NCBI RefSeq assembly: GCF_028372415.1
Contig: NC_092872.1
Span: 9,740,001 to 9,804,000 of the forward strand
DNA length: 64,000 bases
From: Notamacropus eugenii
Taxonomy: Eukaryota > Chordata > Mammalia > Diprotodontia > Macropodidae
Direction of reading: 5' to 3'
This document shows, piece after piece, positions 12,600 to 24,179 of this stretch. The number at the start of each line of letters is the position of its first letter. Position 1 is the first letter of the stretch. Made by a program: the position numbers and the translations under genes. Under the pieces are notes generated by a model. It saw only the letters and a program-made list of their open reading frames with translations. It did no database searches and was not told where the DNA came from.

Positions 12600-13160
12600 G
12601 ACAAACTTTTTATATGCCCGGGCCAGCAGAAAACAGCATTCATAATCCAGGAGCTTTCTCCTCCCCTCCCCTCCCCTCTCCTCCCCCATTAATCACCCCC
12701 AAGATTCCACCGAAAGCACCCGGTCCCAAAGCAAAACCAGGAAACCTGGGCGATCCTCGGGATTGGAGGTCCAGGGAGGTGGGGGGGCCGGGGGCCCCGG
12801 TGGTCCCCCTTACAAACGTACCAGGAGGAAGCATCGGCGGTGGCAGCACGAAGGGCGGAGGGCAGAGCCAGCCCTGGCCCGGCTCCTGCCCCAAGCCGGG
12901 AGTGTTCACATATGGAAACTGTTGCCAGGCTCTGATCAGCGTCCCTCCACCCTGGCTCCGGCCGTCCCCCTAGAAGCCGAGTCACAGGAAACCACGCACG
13001 CCCCACCCGGCTCCCCCCAAGGCTGTCCGCTCAAGGCCAGGGCTCGAGGCCCGGGCTGGTCCAAACACTCCCACAAGCACCGGCTTCTCGCCAGGCACGG
13101 AGAACACGTGTCACCGCCCGGGGCTCCACCTCGGAGCTGCTCGTCCATGGACATCACAGC
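12600..13160. promoter_or_regulatory. CpG-rich segment, possible promoter
   Basis: G+C and CpG content rise sharply against the AT-rich surroundings. A CCCCT-type tract lies at about 12660-12687, followed by dense CpGs to about 13130. ORFs run across it in several frames, as expected from base composition alone, and none shows a recognisable domain. It may be an orphan promoter or enhancer, or the 5' end of a gene not otherwise visible here. Confidence 0.45.
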
Positions 13161-13229
13161 CCTCCTCGCAGCAATGTTCTTGGTCTGCTTGAAGGGTCAA
13201 GTTCATAGGAACATGGGCTTCACAACTAG

Positions 13230-13345
13230 AAAGGATAGCAAAGGTCATCTGGTCTAATCTGTTTCACAGCTGAGGAAACTGAGGCCCAGAGGGCTCAAAT
13301 GACCAGTCCCACATTACAGAAACAGAAGTGGCCAAAGCCCACTCG
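13230..13345 (-). repeat. MIR-like SINE fragment
   Basis: The text cagctgaggaaactgaggcc at 13267-13286 followed by cagagggctcaaatgacc is antisense MIR CORE text. Confidence 0.6.
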
Positions 13346-13504
13346 GCAGGCCCAGGAGTCCTCTCATCTTAAGATGGGGATACAGCAGCACCACCTGAGG
13401 TGCAGTGCTCAAGGTGAGAACTCATTAATTCGGTTTTACTTATCAGGTGCTTCAAGGTAGTAGGTACCAGAATGACCAGGCCACAGAGCACTCAGTATAA
13501 AATA

Positions 13505-13625
13505 AAGGTAGCTTGGTCATGGCAGAAAAAGCCAGGAGGTCTGGATCTGCTCTTTACTAGCTTTGTGCAAAGCACTGCCCTCTCTGGGCTTCACTTTCCT
13601 CATGTCTAAAATGAAAGCGTTAGGA
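13505..13625 (+). repeat. MIR-like SINE fragment
   Basis: Sense MIR text: the ctctctgggcttcactttcc block near 13580-13600 and catgtctaaaatgaaa near 13600-13616. Confidence 0.5.
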
Positions 13626-14000
13626 TCTGCTTCCCTCTCTTTTAATGTGAAATCAGACTGGAGTGGATTGAAAAGGGACTTTTCAACCACAAGCTAAGGA
13701 ATTTATTTAGATTTTACTGGAATAATACATGATCAGAGCTGTGTGTGCTGGAGGGATGGGAGAATGGGGGTTGAGGGGAGAGGGACTGGGGAACCAGTGA
13801 GGTTATTTTGATAATCCAAGAGTAAGGAGGAACTAAACCTGAATGGGGGCAGCAGTGGGAATGAACAAGCCTGGCCATAAATCCCCCACTGCTTTTCCCC
13901 CCTGGAACAGACATTCCCTAACATAACATCAGCAGCTCAGAAAGCAGAAGCAACAGGGAAAGGGGCTCTAGAGCAACCAATGCTTGTTGACTAAGGCCAT

Positions 14001-14300
14001 CTAAAAGCCTGGGCACTGATACCTCCTGGGGCCACATAAAGGTGCCAAGCGACAGTAAGGAGCTGTTTTACCCTTAGCACTATCAAATACAGGCACACTG
14101 CCCAACATGGTTATCCCACCCAACAAGATGAATAGCCAAACCCTGGTAGAGTCACTGGGGAGCATCGAGATTAGCCTGTCCAGGAACACTTCCCTTCCAA
14201 CCTCCAGTGAAGAGTGGCCATTCCAGACAATCAGGAAGATGCTGATCAGGCTCAAGGAAATGTCAACAAATCCCCAGGGGTGTCTTCTTTCCTTTTCCAA
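14001..14300 (-). other. Unrecognised 99-codon ORF, hydrophobic
   Basis: This minus-strand ORF is richer in hydrophobic stretches than random sequence would suggest. Two candidate membrane segments lie near residues 12-27 and 54-68, separated by a charged loop, with Cys, Pro and Arg near the C-terminus. I do not recognise the family. The frame stays open for some codons upstream of the ATG, so it could be an exon or a retrocopy fragment. No splice sites or poly-A tail were established. It may be chance. Confidence 0.2.
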
Positions 14301-14339
14301 ATCTGCTGCTAAGGGACTACCGGCCCCCCACTGATGTTG

Positions 14340-15599
14340 TACCCAACCTCATTTCAGATGTGCCTGTAACTGAAGTTCTAAATTAAAGCAGTGACTTATG
14401 TTGGCTCAACTTTCCTTTTAAATGTTTTCCTTCAGTCTTGCCTGCTCTTTTCTTGGTAGCAGATAAACATGTATTCATTTGTGTTTTTAAAAAGTTCAAA
14501 GGGGTGAGCCAATCATTTTTCTATACCACGAATCACACATGACAAATGTTTCTCCTGGATCTTTATTTAAATATTAAAAAGAAAGAAAAAATAACCTAGG
14601 AGATTCAGTGTGTTACAAAATGGAAAACATCAGATTTAGAGTCCAGAAGCCTGTGTGAATCCCACCTGATACTAACAGTGCAAGATGACTCTCTGAGCCC
14701 AGGTCTCTTCATAGGATAGTAATACATGTACAAGATTAAGGAATATTTTTAAAGCCTTAAATCACAACAGAAATGGGAGTCTATGGTAGATGAATTTATA
14801 CTGAGGAAATATGAGGATAACAGCTTGCATTAGCTTACTATTTTCCAATCACTATGGTTTCTCCAACCTTCTAATTCAAAGGACTAGCTACTGTCTCCAG
14901 CTAACAAAGTTCTGTCTTCACAAGAAATTTCCATAAGAAGTATAAAACTGCTTTAGTTCCAAAATTCCCAAAATGTAGTTAAATGATCCTTTGCATTCAC
15001 CGCTTTCACATTTGGGCCTCCTAACAATTCCGTGTAGGTAGCTGCACAGGCATTATTAACCACATTTACAGAGGAGGTCGAGGTAAGATAACAAGTCAGT
15101 GTTACTGTTATCCCCCAGAGAGATAAAGGCATCATTTGCTCCAGCAGGCCAACTTCTCACTACTAAATCTGATCTCTAAGGCTACATCAGGCTCTAAAAT
15201 CCCAGAAACTATGTATCTACTCAAGTAACTTAATGGCTACAGAGCATCTGTTTTAGTCATCAGAGATAGACAGACAAAAGATGGTCAGGTCCGCAGTTAC
15301 AAAATAAGCATGTTTATCTTTACAATAACCTTTATCTGCAACCAAGCCTGTGGGCCAGATAAGGTCTAGATTTATCTCCATTCTAGAAACGGCTGCAAAG
15401 TCAAGGGAAGGTCAGGAGATGGCAGGGAGAGGTGGCAGAGCCCTGTGACAGGTAGCCTCTAATTCCATCCTCACCAACTGAGACAAGGGATGTCAAATAC
15501 TCTGCAGATGACTAAAGGAGGGCTTCATCAACGTGCGCCTGCTCACAGCTATGACGGCTCAGAGCCCAGACTTGGCGATTTCTTTTGCCCCTTGTGGCT
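14340..15599. other. Intergenic stretch, nothing recognised
   Basis: AT-rich sequence without a supported ORF or a repeat I can name. Confidence 0.35.
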
Positions 15600-16810
15600 A
15601 AACTTAAAAAGGCCATCGACAAGAAGCTGCCTCCATTTTCTCTCCTCTCACCTTTCTCAAACCCCTTCCTTAGGCTTCTGACTTCATCCTTTCACTAATC
15701 TAACTGTTCTCTCCAAAGCTACCAATGATCTCTTAGCTTCCAAATCCAATGGCCTTTACTCACTTCCCATTCTCTGACATTGTTTTATCACCCCTTTCTC
15801 CTTTTCTTTCTGTCATCCTCTCGATTTTTGGGACACCACGCTCCCCTGGTTCTCCTCCTTCCTATCTGATCTCTCCTTCTGTCTCCTTTACTGCATCCTC
15901 CTCCAAATCATACCCTCTAACCTTAGGGTTCTGTCTTGGGCCCTCTTCTTTTCTCCATCTATACTACCTCACAAGGTGATCTCATCAGCTTCCGTGGATT
16001 TAATTATCCCTGTGTTGATGACTTTCAAAACAACTATCCTGCCCCAAACTCTATGCTGACCTTCAATCTCACACTTTGAACGGACTTTTGGACATGTGAA
16101 ACTAGATGTTCAATAAACATATTAAATTCAATGTCCAAAAGAGAACTCATTATCTTTCCCCCTAAACCTTCTCCCCACCTCCCAAAACCCCCAGCCCTTC
16201 TGCCTTACTGTAGAGGACACCACCACTCTCCCCCAAGCTTTGGGACAGCAGTCATATTTGACTCTTTACTATCTCCCACTCCCCCCCTCCCAATTTCCAA
16301 TCTGTTGCCAAAGCCTGTTGATGTCACCTTTGCAATATCTAATATGCCCCCTTCTCCAATGGTGCCCCCACTCTGGTGAAGGCTCTCATTACCAGATACC
16401 TAGACAGTAGTCCCGGCAATAGCCTGCCAGTGGGTCTGCTGCCCCAAGTATCTCTTGACTCCAATCCATCCTCCAGCCTCCAAAGTGATTTTCATAAATC
16501 ACAGGCCCAACTACATATCCTCTCTACTCAATGTACTCCAATGGCTTCCTATTGCCTCGAGGACCAACATACAAAATCCTCTATTTGATGTTCAAAGCCC
16601 TTCACAGCCAACCCCCTTCATTCTTACCTTTGTATTCTTCTTACACCTTAATCCCCACCAAGAGTGACACTGACCTCCTGGCTGTTCCAAGAAAAAGCCA
16701 TTCCACCCAACTAAAATCCACCTTCTACAGGAAACCTTTACCAGCCCGTCAATTCTAGTGTCTTCTTTCTCTTATTCATCTCCTGTTTATCCTGTATATG
16801 AATGGCTATC
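15600..16810 (+). repeat. L2-type LINE, ORF2 reverse-transcriptase region to 3' end
   Basis: The sense text follows the L2 ORF2 order closely: aagctaccaatgatctctta at 15717, ctggttctcctccttcctat at 15846, tcttgggccctcttcttttc at 15934, aaaagagaactcattatctt at 16137, and gtactccaatggcttcctat at 16531. It runs toward the 3' end (tttatcctgtatatgaatgg at 16786). Several ORFs of 60-82 codons are broken pieces of its reverse transcriptase, not host genes. Confidence 0.75.
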
Positions 16811-16819
16811 ATATGAAAG

Positions 16820-17085
16820 CAGTATTAGACTTATTCTGCTGGACTCCATCAGGCAGAATCAGAGATAATGGATGAGCTTTGCATAGAGGCTGATTTCAGC
16901 TGTACATATGAAAAAAAAAACCTGGTTAAAATTTAAAGCTGTTAAAGAGACATGAATTGCTTTAATAGATAATGAGTTCCCCATTACTTGAAGTATTCAA
17001 GCCAAAGTTAAATGACAAGTTATCTGAGATACTGTAGAACAAATTCCTGTTCAAGTGCGTTTGTATCAGATGCTTTCAGAAGTCA
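16820..17085 (+). repeat. CR1/L3-like LINE 3' fragment
   Basis: The order ttattctgctggactccatc at 16832, ggctgatttcagctgtacat at 16887, gagttccccattacttgaag at 16973 and tattcaagccaaagttaaat follows the sense 3' region of mammalian CR1/L3-type LINEs. A shorter relative lies at 18945-19040. Confidence 0.55.
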
Positions 17086-17399
17086 CTGTTAACTCTAAGA
17101 ATACATGAATGACATGAGAATTTTTACATAGCCAAGAGTACTACAATAAAGACAAACAGGAGGGATTCTTAAACATACATTTTCTTTCCTAAATGCAAAC
17201 TCTGTTAAGGTGCTAGAGATGGTAACTTAACAGCCATAAGGAATGTGCCCAATATGCAGAAAGGATCACTTCAAAGTTAACTATAAACTAACCAGAAGAT
17301 AGCAAACTAGAGATTCCAAGTACTTCCAAACTCTCCCCTCTTCCGTAATCTTGTACAAAGTTGATGATGCTTGAGTAGTTACAGAGAAACTATCAGAAA

Positions 17400-17605
17400 T
17401 CCTTCTGACAAAGGCAAGGTCTAACAATGACAGATTTAAAGCTAATAGAGACCCTGAAGATCATTTAATACAACCCCTTAGAACCACAGAAGTTTAGTAA
17501 CTTGACCCATATAACTCAGGTAGATAAATGGCCAGTCTACGATGCAAACCAAGGTCTGATTCCAAAATCCAGCACTCTCTCCACCACACCACATCGTGAC
17601 ACCTT
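17400..17605 (-). repeat. MIR-like SINE
   Basis: Antisense MIR layout: gaccctgaagatcatttaat near 17451, gtttagtaacttgacccata near 17492 and accaaggtctgattccaaaa near 17549. Confidence 0.5.
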
Positions 17606-17929
17606 CGCAGTGGTAGCAATGACTAGTTTGGCAGACAACCAATCTTCTGGCAGGAAGAAATTTGAGGCTGATCATTTCAGAGACCCAGGGCAAACTCCCT
17701 TGTCCTTAAAACACAAACAGCAGCAGACATTTATTTACATAGCCCTTTGCAAGCTTTTAAAGTATTTTACATATATGATGTCATGCTTCTCTCAATAAGA
17801 GAGGTAAGGTAGGCAAGTATCACTACCCTCCTTATTCAGGTGAGGAAAGGAGTTCAAAAAAGGGAAGCAGTTTGCCTGCCAGAAGCAACAAAGCTATTAT
17901 ATTAAGCCGCTACTCAAGATCCATGTAAC

Positions 17930-18125
17930 AGGATCACAGGACCATACATTTAGAAGTGGAAGGGACCTCAGGTATCTATCTAGTCCTTCTCGCTTAGTAG
18001 AAGAGGAAAGGGTAGCCTAGCATGGCTAAGTGATTTGCCCAAGGGCCCATGGGTGGGATTTGAACCAAGGATCTCTGAATCCAAATGCAGCTAGTTTTCT
18101 TTGGACTGCCCCATGATGTCTCAAT
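17930..18125 (-). repeat. MIR-like SINE
   Basis: Antisense layout: catttagaagtggaagggac at 17947, aagtgatttgcccaagggcc at 18028 and gggatttgaaccaaggatct at 18055. Confidence 0.6.
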
Positions 18126-18539
18126 TCTAATTCCAAATCCAACACACTCCTTTCAATCAGGGAGAACCAAGAAAAGTGTCAAAAATGAAGGATATATTTC
18201 AAAGTAAGATAAATTATCTGAACTGAGCAGATATAACTGAATGTGCAAAAAAAAAAAAAAGTTATCTTTTGGCAATGATTACCCAGTTCGCAACAAGTCA
18301 GATGGGTTCCAGTAAATTGATTTAAAATGTAGCACATGACAAACATAAAGGGAGAAAAGCTGGCATTAAATTTACTGAGGAGGGAAAAAACCTATCATTT
18401 ATCATTTTAACCATTCAACAGTTTATTTGCTTATGTTTCTAATAGCTGACTGAAGGACTTATCCAATCCATCAAAAGTATAACTTTTTATTAGCTAGATG
18501 CATTTTAAAATTCTAACAGTTCATGATTCCTGTTATTGT

Positions 18540-18720
18540 TGTTACAGTTTGTCCTTTGTCCTAGAAGAAGACCATGATGCCATGACTTGCAAGTAAATTG
18601 GATTTAAGTGAGGGAGGACCGCGCACAGCCACCAACCTCACTTTCTCCTCCTGAGCCATCTGGATCTAGTGGCAAGATACGGATCAGGACAGGAGAGTCT
18701 CCCAGTCCGTGTTTCTAGAT
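18540..18720 (+). repeat. Unnamed marsupial SINE-like repeat, copy 1
   Basis: The text gaagaccatgatgccatgac at 18567, ttgcaagtaaattggattta, and gagccatctggatctagtgg at 18653 reappears in reverse complement at 25800-26042. Family name not resolved. Confidence 0.55.
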
Positions 18721-18944
18721 TGTTTCTGGAGGCAAATGGGTGGACACTGGACTAGGGAGACAGGAGAAGGGGGTTTTAACAGCCTTCTCCGTAAATGAAA
18801 GGAATAGGATGGACGATCTTCTAAGGTGCCTTCCCACACTGGCATTCGAGGATTTCACGCGTCTTTTTTTCTTTGATAGTTCTTTCCGTATCTAGAACTA
18901 CCCTTCTTCTGAAAGATCGTTACTGCACGAAGGGCTGTCATGTG

Positions 18945-19040
18945 GAAATTATTTGTCTTATTCTGCCTGATGTTAGCAGGCAGAACTAGGGATAACGGGT
19001 GAATGTTTCAGAGGCAATTATCCATGTGAAGTCATGCAAA
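18945..19040 (+). repeat. CR1/L3-like LINE fragment
   Basis: The text cttattctgcctgatgttag at 18957 and gcaggcagaactagggataa at 18976 parallels 16831-16875. It is a second, shorter copy of the same region. Confidence 0.5.
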
Positions 19041-19614
19041 ATATATTTCCCTATTAGTCACGCTCCCCCTCCAAAAAAAAAAGAAAAATAAAGTGAAAAA
19101 AGCACGCTTCAATCAGCACGCAGACTTCATCGGTTCTCCATCATGAGTCCTTCGGAAACGTCTTGGATTAGTGGGTTGGTTGTGGGAAAAACCTGCTAAA
19201 AATGAAAGTTGTCTCAAAGTGGGATAATGGGGCTTCTCCAGGGGAGGTGACGCTTTCTCTATTTCGTCTTCAAACTTACAACTCCTACCACAGTCCCGCG
19301 GAATACAGCTGGTGCTTAATAAATGCCCACGGCATGGGTGCCCATTATTTATTAAGTGAATTCTGCACAGGGCAAGGAGACGACACTACGACCCGGACGT
19401 TACGAGGGGCGCACTCCACGGACTCGGGGCGCGGCGGGGAGCAGCCCGCACCACCCCACGCACAGGGCGCGCCCCGCCCCCTCCCCGGAGCCTTCCGTCC
19501 CCCTCCGCACGCTCCCCGGGGCAGCGGTCCGCTCGGGGCAGGGGACCAGGGGCGCTCGCAGCCCACCCGCCCGGTCCGTGCCCTCCACCGGAGCCGCCTC
19601 CTGCTCCTCCTCAC

Positions 19615-19659
19615 CTCGGGGTAGCAGGCCTCCCCGGGCTCCGCGCTGTTGGCCACCAT
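19615..19659 (-). CDS. Possible 15-codon first coding exon, gene unknown
   Basis: On the minus strand an ATG in good Kozak context (G at -3, G at +4) at 19659 opens a 15-codon frame ending exactly at a strong donor, GAG|GTGAGG. It starts about 115 bp downstream of a minus-strand ETS-type site inside a CpG island, which is the usual layout of a housekeeping first exon. The short N-terminus gives no family identity, and later exons to the left were not recognised. The frame also stays open past the donor, so this rests on promoter context and splice consensus only. Confidence 0.28.
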
Positions 19660-19783
19660 CTCTTTCTCCGCTCCGACCTCCCGCCCGCGGCTCCAGCCTC
19701 TGCTCCTGGAGCCGCGGGCTCCACGGAAGACTCTCGGAAGTTGTGGGCTAGACAGCCCGAGGTCCCGCCCTCTCACTTCCGGG

Positions 19784-20040
19784 GATGCGCGCGCACTTCC
19801 TCTCCATTAGTATCCATCCTTCCTACTAAGCCGGCTTCCCCCATAAGGCGTCAGTTTCTGCCGGCTACCTGGAGAAGGGGGCGGGGTAGCAGAATCACAG
19901 CCGGCTGCGCGCGCACCTCCTCTCCCCTTAACCCCGCCCTGTTTTTCCCCTATTCCGAGTCCCTCGGGTCTCGCGTCAGTTTCACTCTGCTGCCTAGGAG
20001 AAGGAGGCGGGGCAGCAGCTTCCCGCGCGCCTGCGCGCTC
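19784..20040. repeat. Tandem promoter module, about 120-126 bp, two-plus copies
   Basis: Landmarks recur in order: gcgcgcgcac with cctctcc at about 19787 and 19907, gcgtcagtttc at 19848 and 19973, ggagaagg with GGCGGGG and agcag at 19871 and 19997, and a third start, ctgcgcgc, at 20031. Spacing is 120-126 bp. Each unit has a GC box and a CG-alternating block. Confidence 0.6.
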
Positions 20041-20549
20041 TGCAAACCTTCCCCCTCCTGCCCGGCGGTCCTCCCGCCTGTGCGGTCAGCTTGGCGGGTC
20101 CGCTGGTGGACCGCGGCTAGGGGCGGGCGGTTGGGAGTCCGCCTGGTGCCCCGACGAGGCGGCAGCCAAGCTGGACTCGCTCCCATAGGTCCCTGCTGGA
20201 AACAGCCGTAGAGGCCGTCTGAGCCTGTCTTTAGCCAGAAAGGGAAACTGAGGCCCAGAGGGGCTCACGGTCCAGCCGCGACAGGAGCTGTGGTCCTTCC
20301 CCGCCCCACCAAGAGCAGTCCAGCCCCGGGGCACGGGCGGACCCCGTGATGAGCCTTGGGCTGAGCCCCCTCCTGGGGGGGGGGGCGCTGTTAGTTTGGG
20401 TTTTCCTAACCCTCCCTTAGGGATGGTTACCCACAGAGTGTGCCGCAATGTGCACTGGCCGGCACAGCCCTAGGCACGGAGCTGTACATGTAGTCTCATC
20501 TTCACCATGACTTAGGTAGGTGGGCCCTGTCGATGGGCTCATTTTACCC

Positions 20550-20640
20550 TGGGAAGTGACGCGGCCAAGGTCACGCAGGTACAAGTCACTCAATCTCTGG
20601 GCCTCAGTTTCCTCATCTGTGAAATGAGGGGTTTGAATTA
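20550..20640 (+). repeat. MIR-like SINE fragment
   Basis: Contains gggcctcagtttcctcatct at 20599 and gtgaaatgagg, the MIR CORE block in sense. Confidence 0.6.
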
Positions 20641-20644
20641 GAGT

Positions 20645-22380
20645 TCTAAGGGATTCCAAATCAGTCCTGAATGCTTTGCTCAGAGTCCCCCCCTAATGAA
20701 TGTCCAAGCCGGGTCTTCCAGAATCCCAGTCTGGTAGTACTTAGGGATAAGTCCTACTCGGATACAAGTCAGCCTAGATGCCCTTCGAAATAGCTTCCTC
20801 CTCTAAAATTCTGGGACTCTGATCCTGTAAACGTCTATTTTTCACTGCCTCTCTCAAGGACAAATAAGCGTAAGGCACATATTTGAAGTAAAAGCTATCT
20901 TTAGATTACTTTTCCCTAGAGCATTTCCTTAATCCATAACAATAGCTCACATTTCTACAAGCTTTAAAAAAAATTATAAAACATTATATAATAATGCATT
21001 GTATTATATGATACACAAAATGGTAAATAAAATGTTATAGTAACATTCTGATAGACCTTTGAAGTTTACAGAGTGCTATCTTCACAACCACTCTGTGACA
21101 CAGTGCCACAGTCCCGATTTACAGTAGAGGAAACTGAGACCCAGAGATGGAAAGTGCTTGCCCCAATTAGTAAGACAAGACGGATATACTCCCATAAAGA
21201 GACAACTAACAAATAATACCAAACAATAAAATAATACCTGATTTGTAGTCGAGAAATCTGAGTTCTAAGTCAGACAAGCATTTTGCTAAGACGAATGGAT
21301 GAAATGAAACCAGCTAGTTTTGCTCTTTACTGCAGGGAATGAGAGAGTCAGGGGACTCACGTTGTAGTCCCAAGCCTTCCAGAAATCCACAAGCATTTTT
21401 AAAAGTGCCTACTATGTGCTAAGCACCAGGGAGGTGAAAAAAAGGGAGAGGAAGGAACCTCATCAGGACGTGGTGAAGAAGGAAATGTAGAGTCTGACAC
21501 TGAGCGGAGGAGGGACTTCCCAGCAAAAGAAGGCTGCAGAGTTGGAGGGATCTTCCAGGGATGAGAAGGCTGCATTCCAAAACGTTGCATGTCCTTAAGC
21601 AAATCATTTCCCTTCTCTGACTGTGTTGGGTTCCTCATCAGTAACATGAGGGCGTTGATTAGATGGTCTGTAAGATCCTCCTCCCTGCTCTCCAGAAACC
21701 TGTTAGGGAGAGAAGTCTCTCCATAATGAACATATTCACACTTCTCCATGTCCAAAAGGCTCTAAGACTTGAGGGCACAAATCCGGGCTTTTTTCTTTTG
21801 CATTCCCTCAACCATATCCAGAGCACTGAACAGAGGCAGGAAAGAATTCACCTCAGGCTGGAATTGTTAAGGAAAGCATCATGGAAGGGGACAGACAAGG
21901 AGAGGAGCAGAATAAAAAAAAAACAACCTGGTGAAAATAGTGGCCTTCCAAAACATCAGAGATATATACTAAATGTTCATTGAATAACTCTCCATTAGTG
22001 CCTCAGATGTTTCCATATAATTGAAGCTTGGGGGTTCATTTTTGGTGTCCGATTGTTTCACAGATAATACACAGAGGCACTGGAGTTCTCCAGTCTCTTT
22101 GGAGGGCTTTATTCTAGTCTAGTCTTCTCAGGAGAACCAGCTCTTACAGTATTCCTGTAATCCCAGCACATAGGAAACACAATGAATGGTTGTATTTTTT
22201 AAAAAGTTGTTACAATTCCTTGAAATAAAAGTGACAAACTAAACTTTTCAAATATCCTGTGGGGGAGGAGGGCACAGAGAGGAACAGTTTGTACCACTTA
22301 AGAACACTAGAAACCATATAATGTAGCATTTTTAGAATCTTTGCTGAATATTTGGTAGCATTTGCTATGGTCACAAATGG
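20645..22380. other. Intergenic stretch with short MIR and L2 fragments
   Basis: An antisense MIR-like fragment lies at about 21050-21180 (gtagaggaaactgagaccca at 21124), and an L2-tail-like string at about 21400-21425. Nothing else was recognised. Confidence 0.4.
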
Positions 22381-22384
22381 AATT

Positions 22385-22735
22385 AATTGAGCATTTATTG
22401 AACACTCACTATTACCTGGCTCTGTGATAATCACAAATGATATAAAGAAAGGCAAAAAGCTGTTCTTGTCCACAAAGGGTTTACATTTAAATAGGGGAAA
22501 CATACATAAATACAGATACATAAAATAAATGCATAGCAGATGGAAGGTAACTTTTGGAAAGAGACCAGGAAAGGCCTCCTCCAGAGGATGGTACTTATGG
22601 AAGCCAGAGATTCTAAGAAATGGGGGTTAGGAAGGAGAGCATTTCGGGAATGGTTGATAGTCAGTACAAAGTCACAAAGATGGGAGATGGTACATCAAGC
22701 ATAAGAGATGGTAACTGGGCCCTTACAACTAGACT
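22385..22735 (-). repeat. L2-type LINE fragment
   Basis: Antisense L2 3'-end text: gagcatttattgaacactca at 22390, then gtccacaaagggtttacatt at 22469 and an aggagagcatttcgggaatg block at 22632. Confidence 0.6.
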
Positions 22736-22839
22736 ATAGTGTGTATGGAAAGGAGTAATGTGCAGTAAAGCTTGAGAAATAGGAAAAAATTGTTGAGTTT
22801 TAAATGCCAAGCTGAGTTTATATTTGATGCTAAATGACT

Positions 22840-22965
22840 TCACATGTATAAAGTATATCATACTGTTTGACTTCTCAAGAGGTGGGGGAGAGGCAAGGGG
22901 GAGAAAATTTGGAACTTGAAATTTAAAAAAATAAATGTTAAACATTAAAAATGTAATTGGGATAT
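22840..22965 (+). repeat. L1 3' UTR fragment
   Basis: A gtgggggagaggcaaggggg purine block at about 22882 is followed by gagaaaatttggaacttgaa and the aaatgttaa..aatgtaattggg L1 end. Confidence 0.65.
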
Positions 22966-22969
22966 ATTT

Positions 22970-24170
22970 AATGACATATATTTTTAGAAAACGTTTGATG
23001 CTGAAAGTGTAGCCCTTAGACTCTTCTCTGGGAGTCCTTATCCCAACTCTCACTTGCTGTCAAGTTGGTTCCCCAGAGGATGACATTCCACATCATCAAT
23101 AAGCAATTAACATCACCTGGCCTTACAGGAGAAATTTATGAGAAAGATAAAGCAAGAACAGAAGTACAAACACGTCCCCCCACGGGGGCACACCCGCCCC
23201 TCCATCACCTCTGTCCCAGGTGCTATGAACATTTCCATGTGTGGCCCAGCAGTTAGGGGAGTTGCTTACTCCTTTGACATAGGATGCTGCCTCATGGCCA
23301 GCAGAATGGTCCATTAAGAGGCCGGATCCCACGGGTCATTCCGTAGAACTTCATTCTTCACCAGTAGTCCTCACATGGACCCCAGTCCTGGATCTCTGGT
23401 GACTTCTATAACCTTTCAAAATTCTCAGTTGTGCTAATTAATCTAAATAATGCAGGTTTTCACGTACTCCAATCAAGCTGAAACTAAAGGTGATGGGGAC
23501 GAGTGTAAGGAGAGGCAAAGGGACAGATATGAGGGAAGTCGAGGTAGCAGAACTGACAAGACCTGACAACTGACTGAATACAAAAACTGAAGGAGAGGTG
23601 AAGATAGTTCCTAGTATAATGCATTGTCCCTTTAAGGTACTACCCAGGTCATTTAGAAAAAAGGGACAACAAAAAGTATCTTTATGTAAATAAAAATATT
23701 TAAATCTCATGGTAAAGGATGTAAGAATTGCCTGTCATAGATGATCATTTTGGTGCCTAAAAAGAGTAGAAAAAGAACTTTGGTTTAAGATATGTGACTA
23801 AAATATGTACATGAAGAAAGAGTTCTCAGATGGGACTGAGCTGGTACAGAAAATAGACAGTGGCACAAAAATAAAGACAAATAACCTGGCGACAGATACA
23901 TTGTGAGCCCTCACTTGAATATTAATGGTTTAATGATTTCAAAAGTCAGGGAAAACTTTTGTTAATAAAAGATTTTTAAGGCACTTACTATATTCCAAGA
24001 ACATCCTATCACCCCTACCAGGCTGTTAGCTCCATAAATCATATAGCAGGTCTTATGTTTTATCTAACTTATTTTCTCCCCCAGCAACTAGCATAGTGCA
24101 TGACATATGTACTTAGAAAATGTTCCTTGAATTTTTGCTTTTTTTTTTTTTTTTTTAAGATATCAGTCTC
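22970..24170. other. Intergenic stretch, nothing recognised
   Basis: No supported ORF. A 17-T run lies at 24141-24157. Weak L2/MIR-tail similarity occurs at about 24010-24130. Confidence 0.35.
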
Positions 24171-24179
24171 TCGCACAGG

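Larger units (their letters stand above)
19390..20400. promoter_or_regulatory. CpG island, probable promoter
   Basis: A long, strongly CpG-rich block in AT-rich surroundings. It holds repeated GC boxes (gggggcgggg at about 19877, aggaggcgggg at about 20002) and an ETS-type CCGGAAGTG on the minus strand at about 19775-19783. These are standard housekeeping-promoter features. A possible first exon lies at 19659-19615 on the minus strand. Several long ORFs cross the island on both strands without domain support. Confidence 0.65.

Noticed and set aside
12614..13257. Overlapping 119- and 164-codon ORFs, plus minus-strand ORFs
   Set aside because: Open in several frames at once, as expected in a CpG-rich segment; no domain or splice support.
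15490..16758. Run of 60-82 codon plus-strand ORFs
   Set aside because: Broken pieces of an L2 reverse transcriptase.
19202..20448. Several 120-156 codon ORFs on both strands
   Set aside because: CpG-island composition effect; low-complexity Pro/Arg/Gly products.
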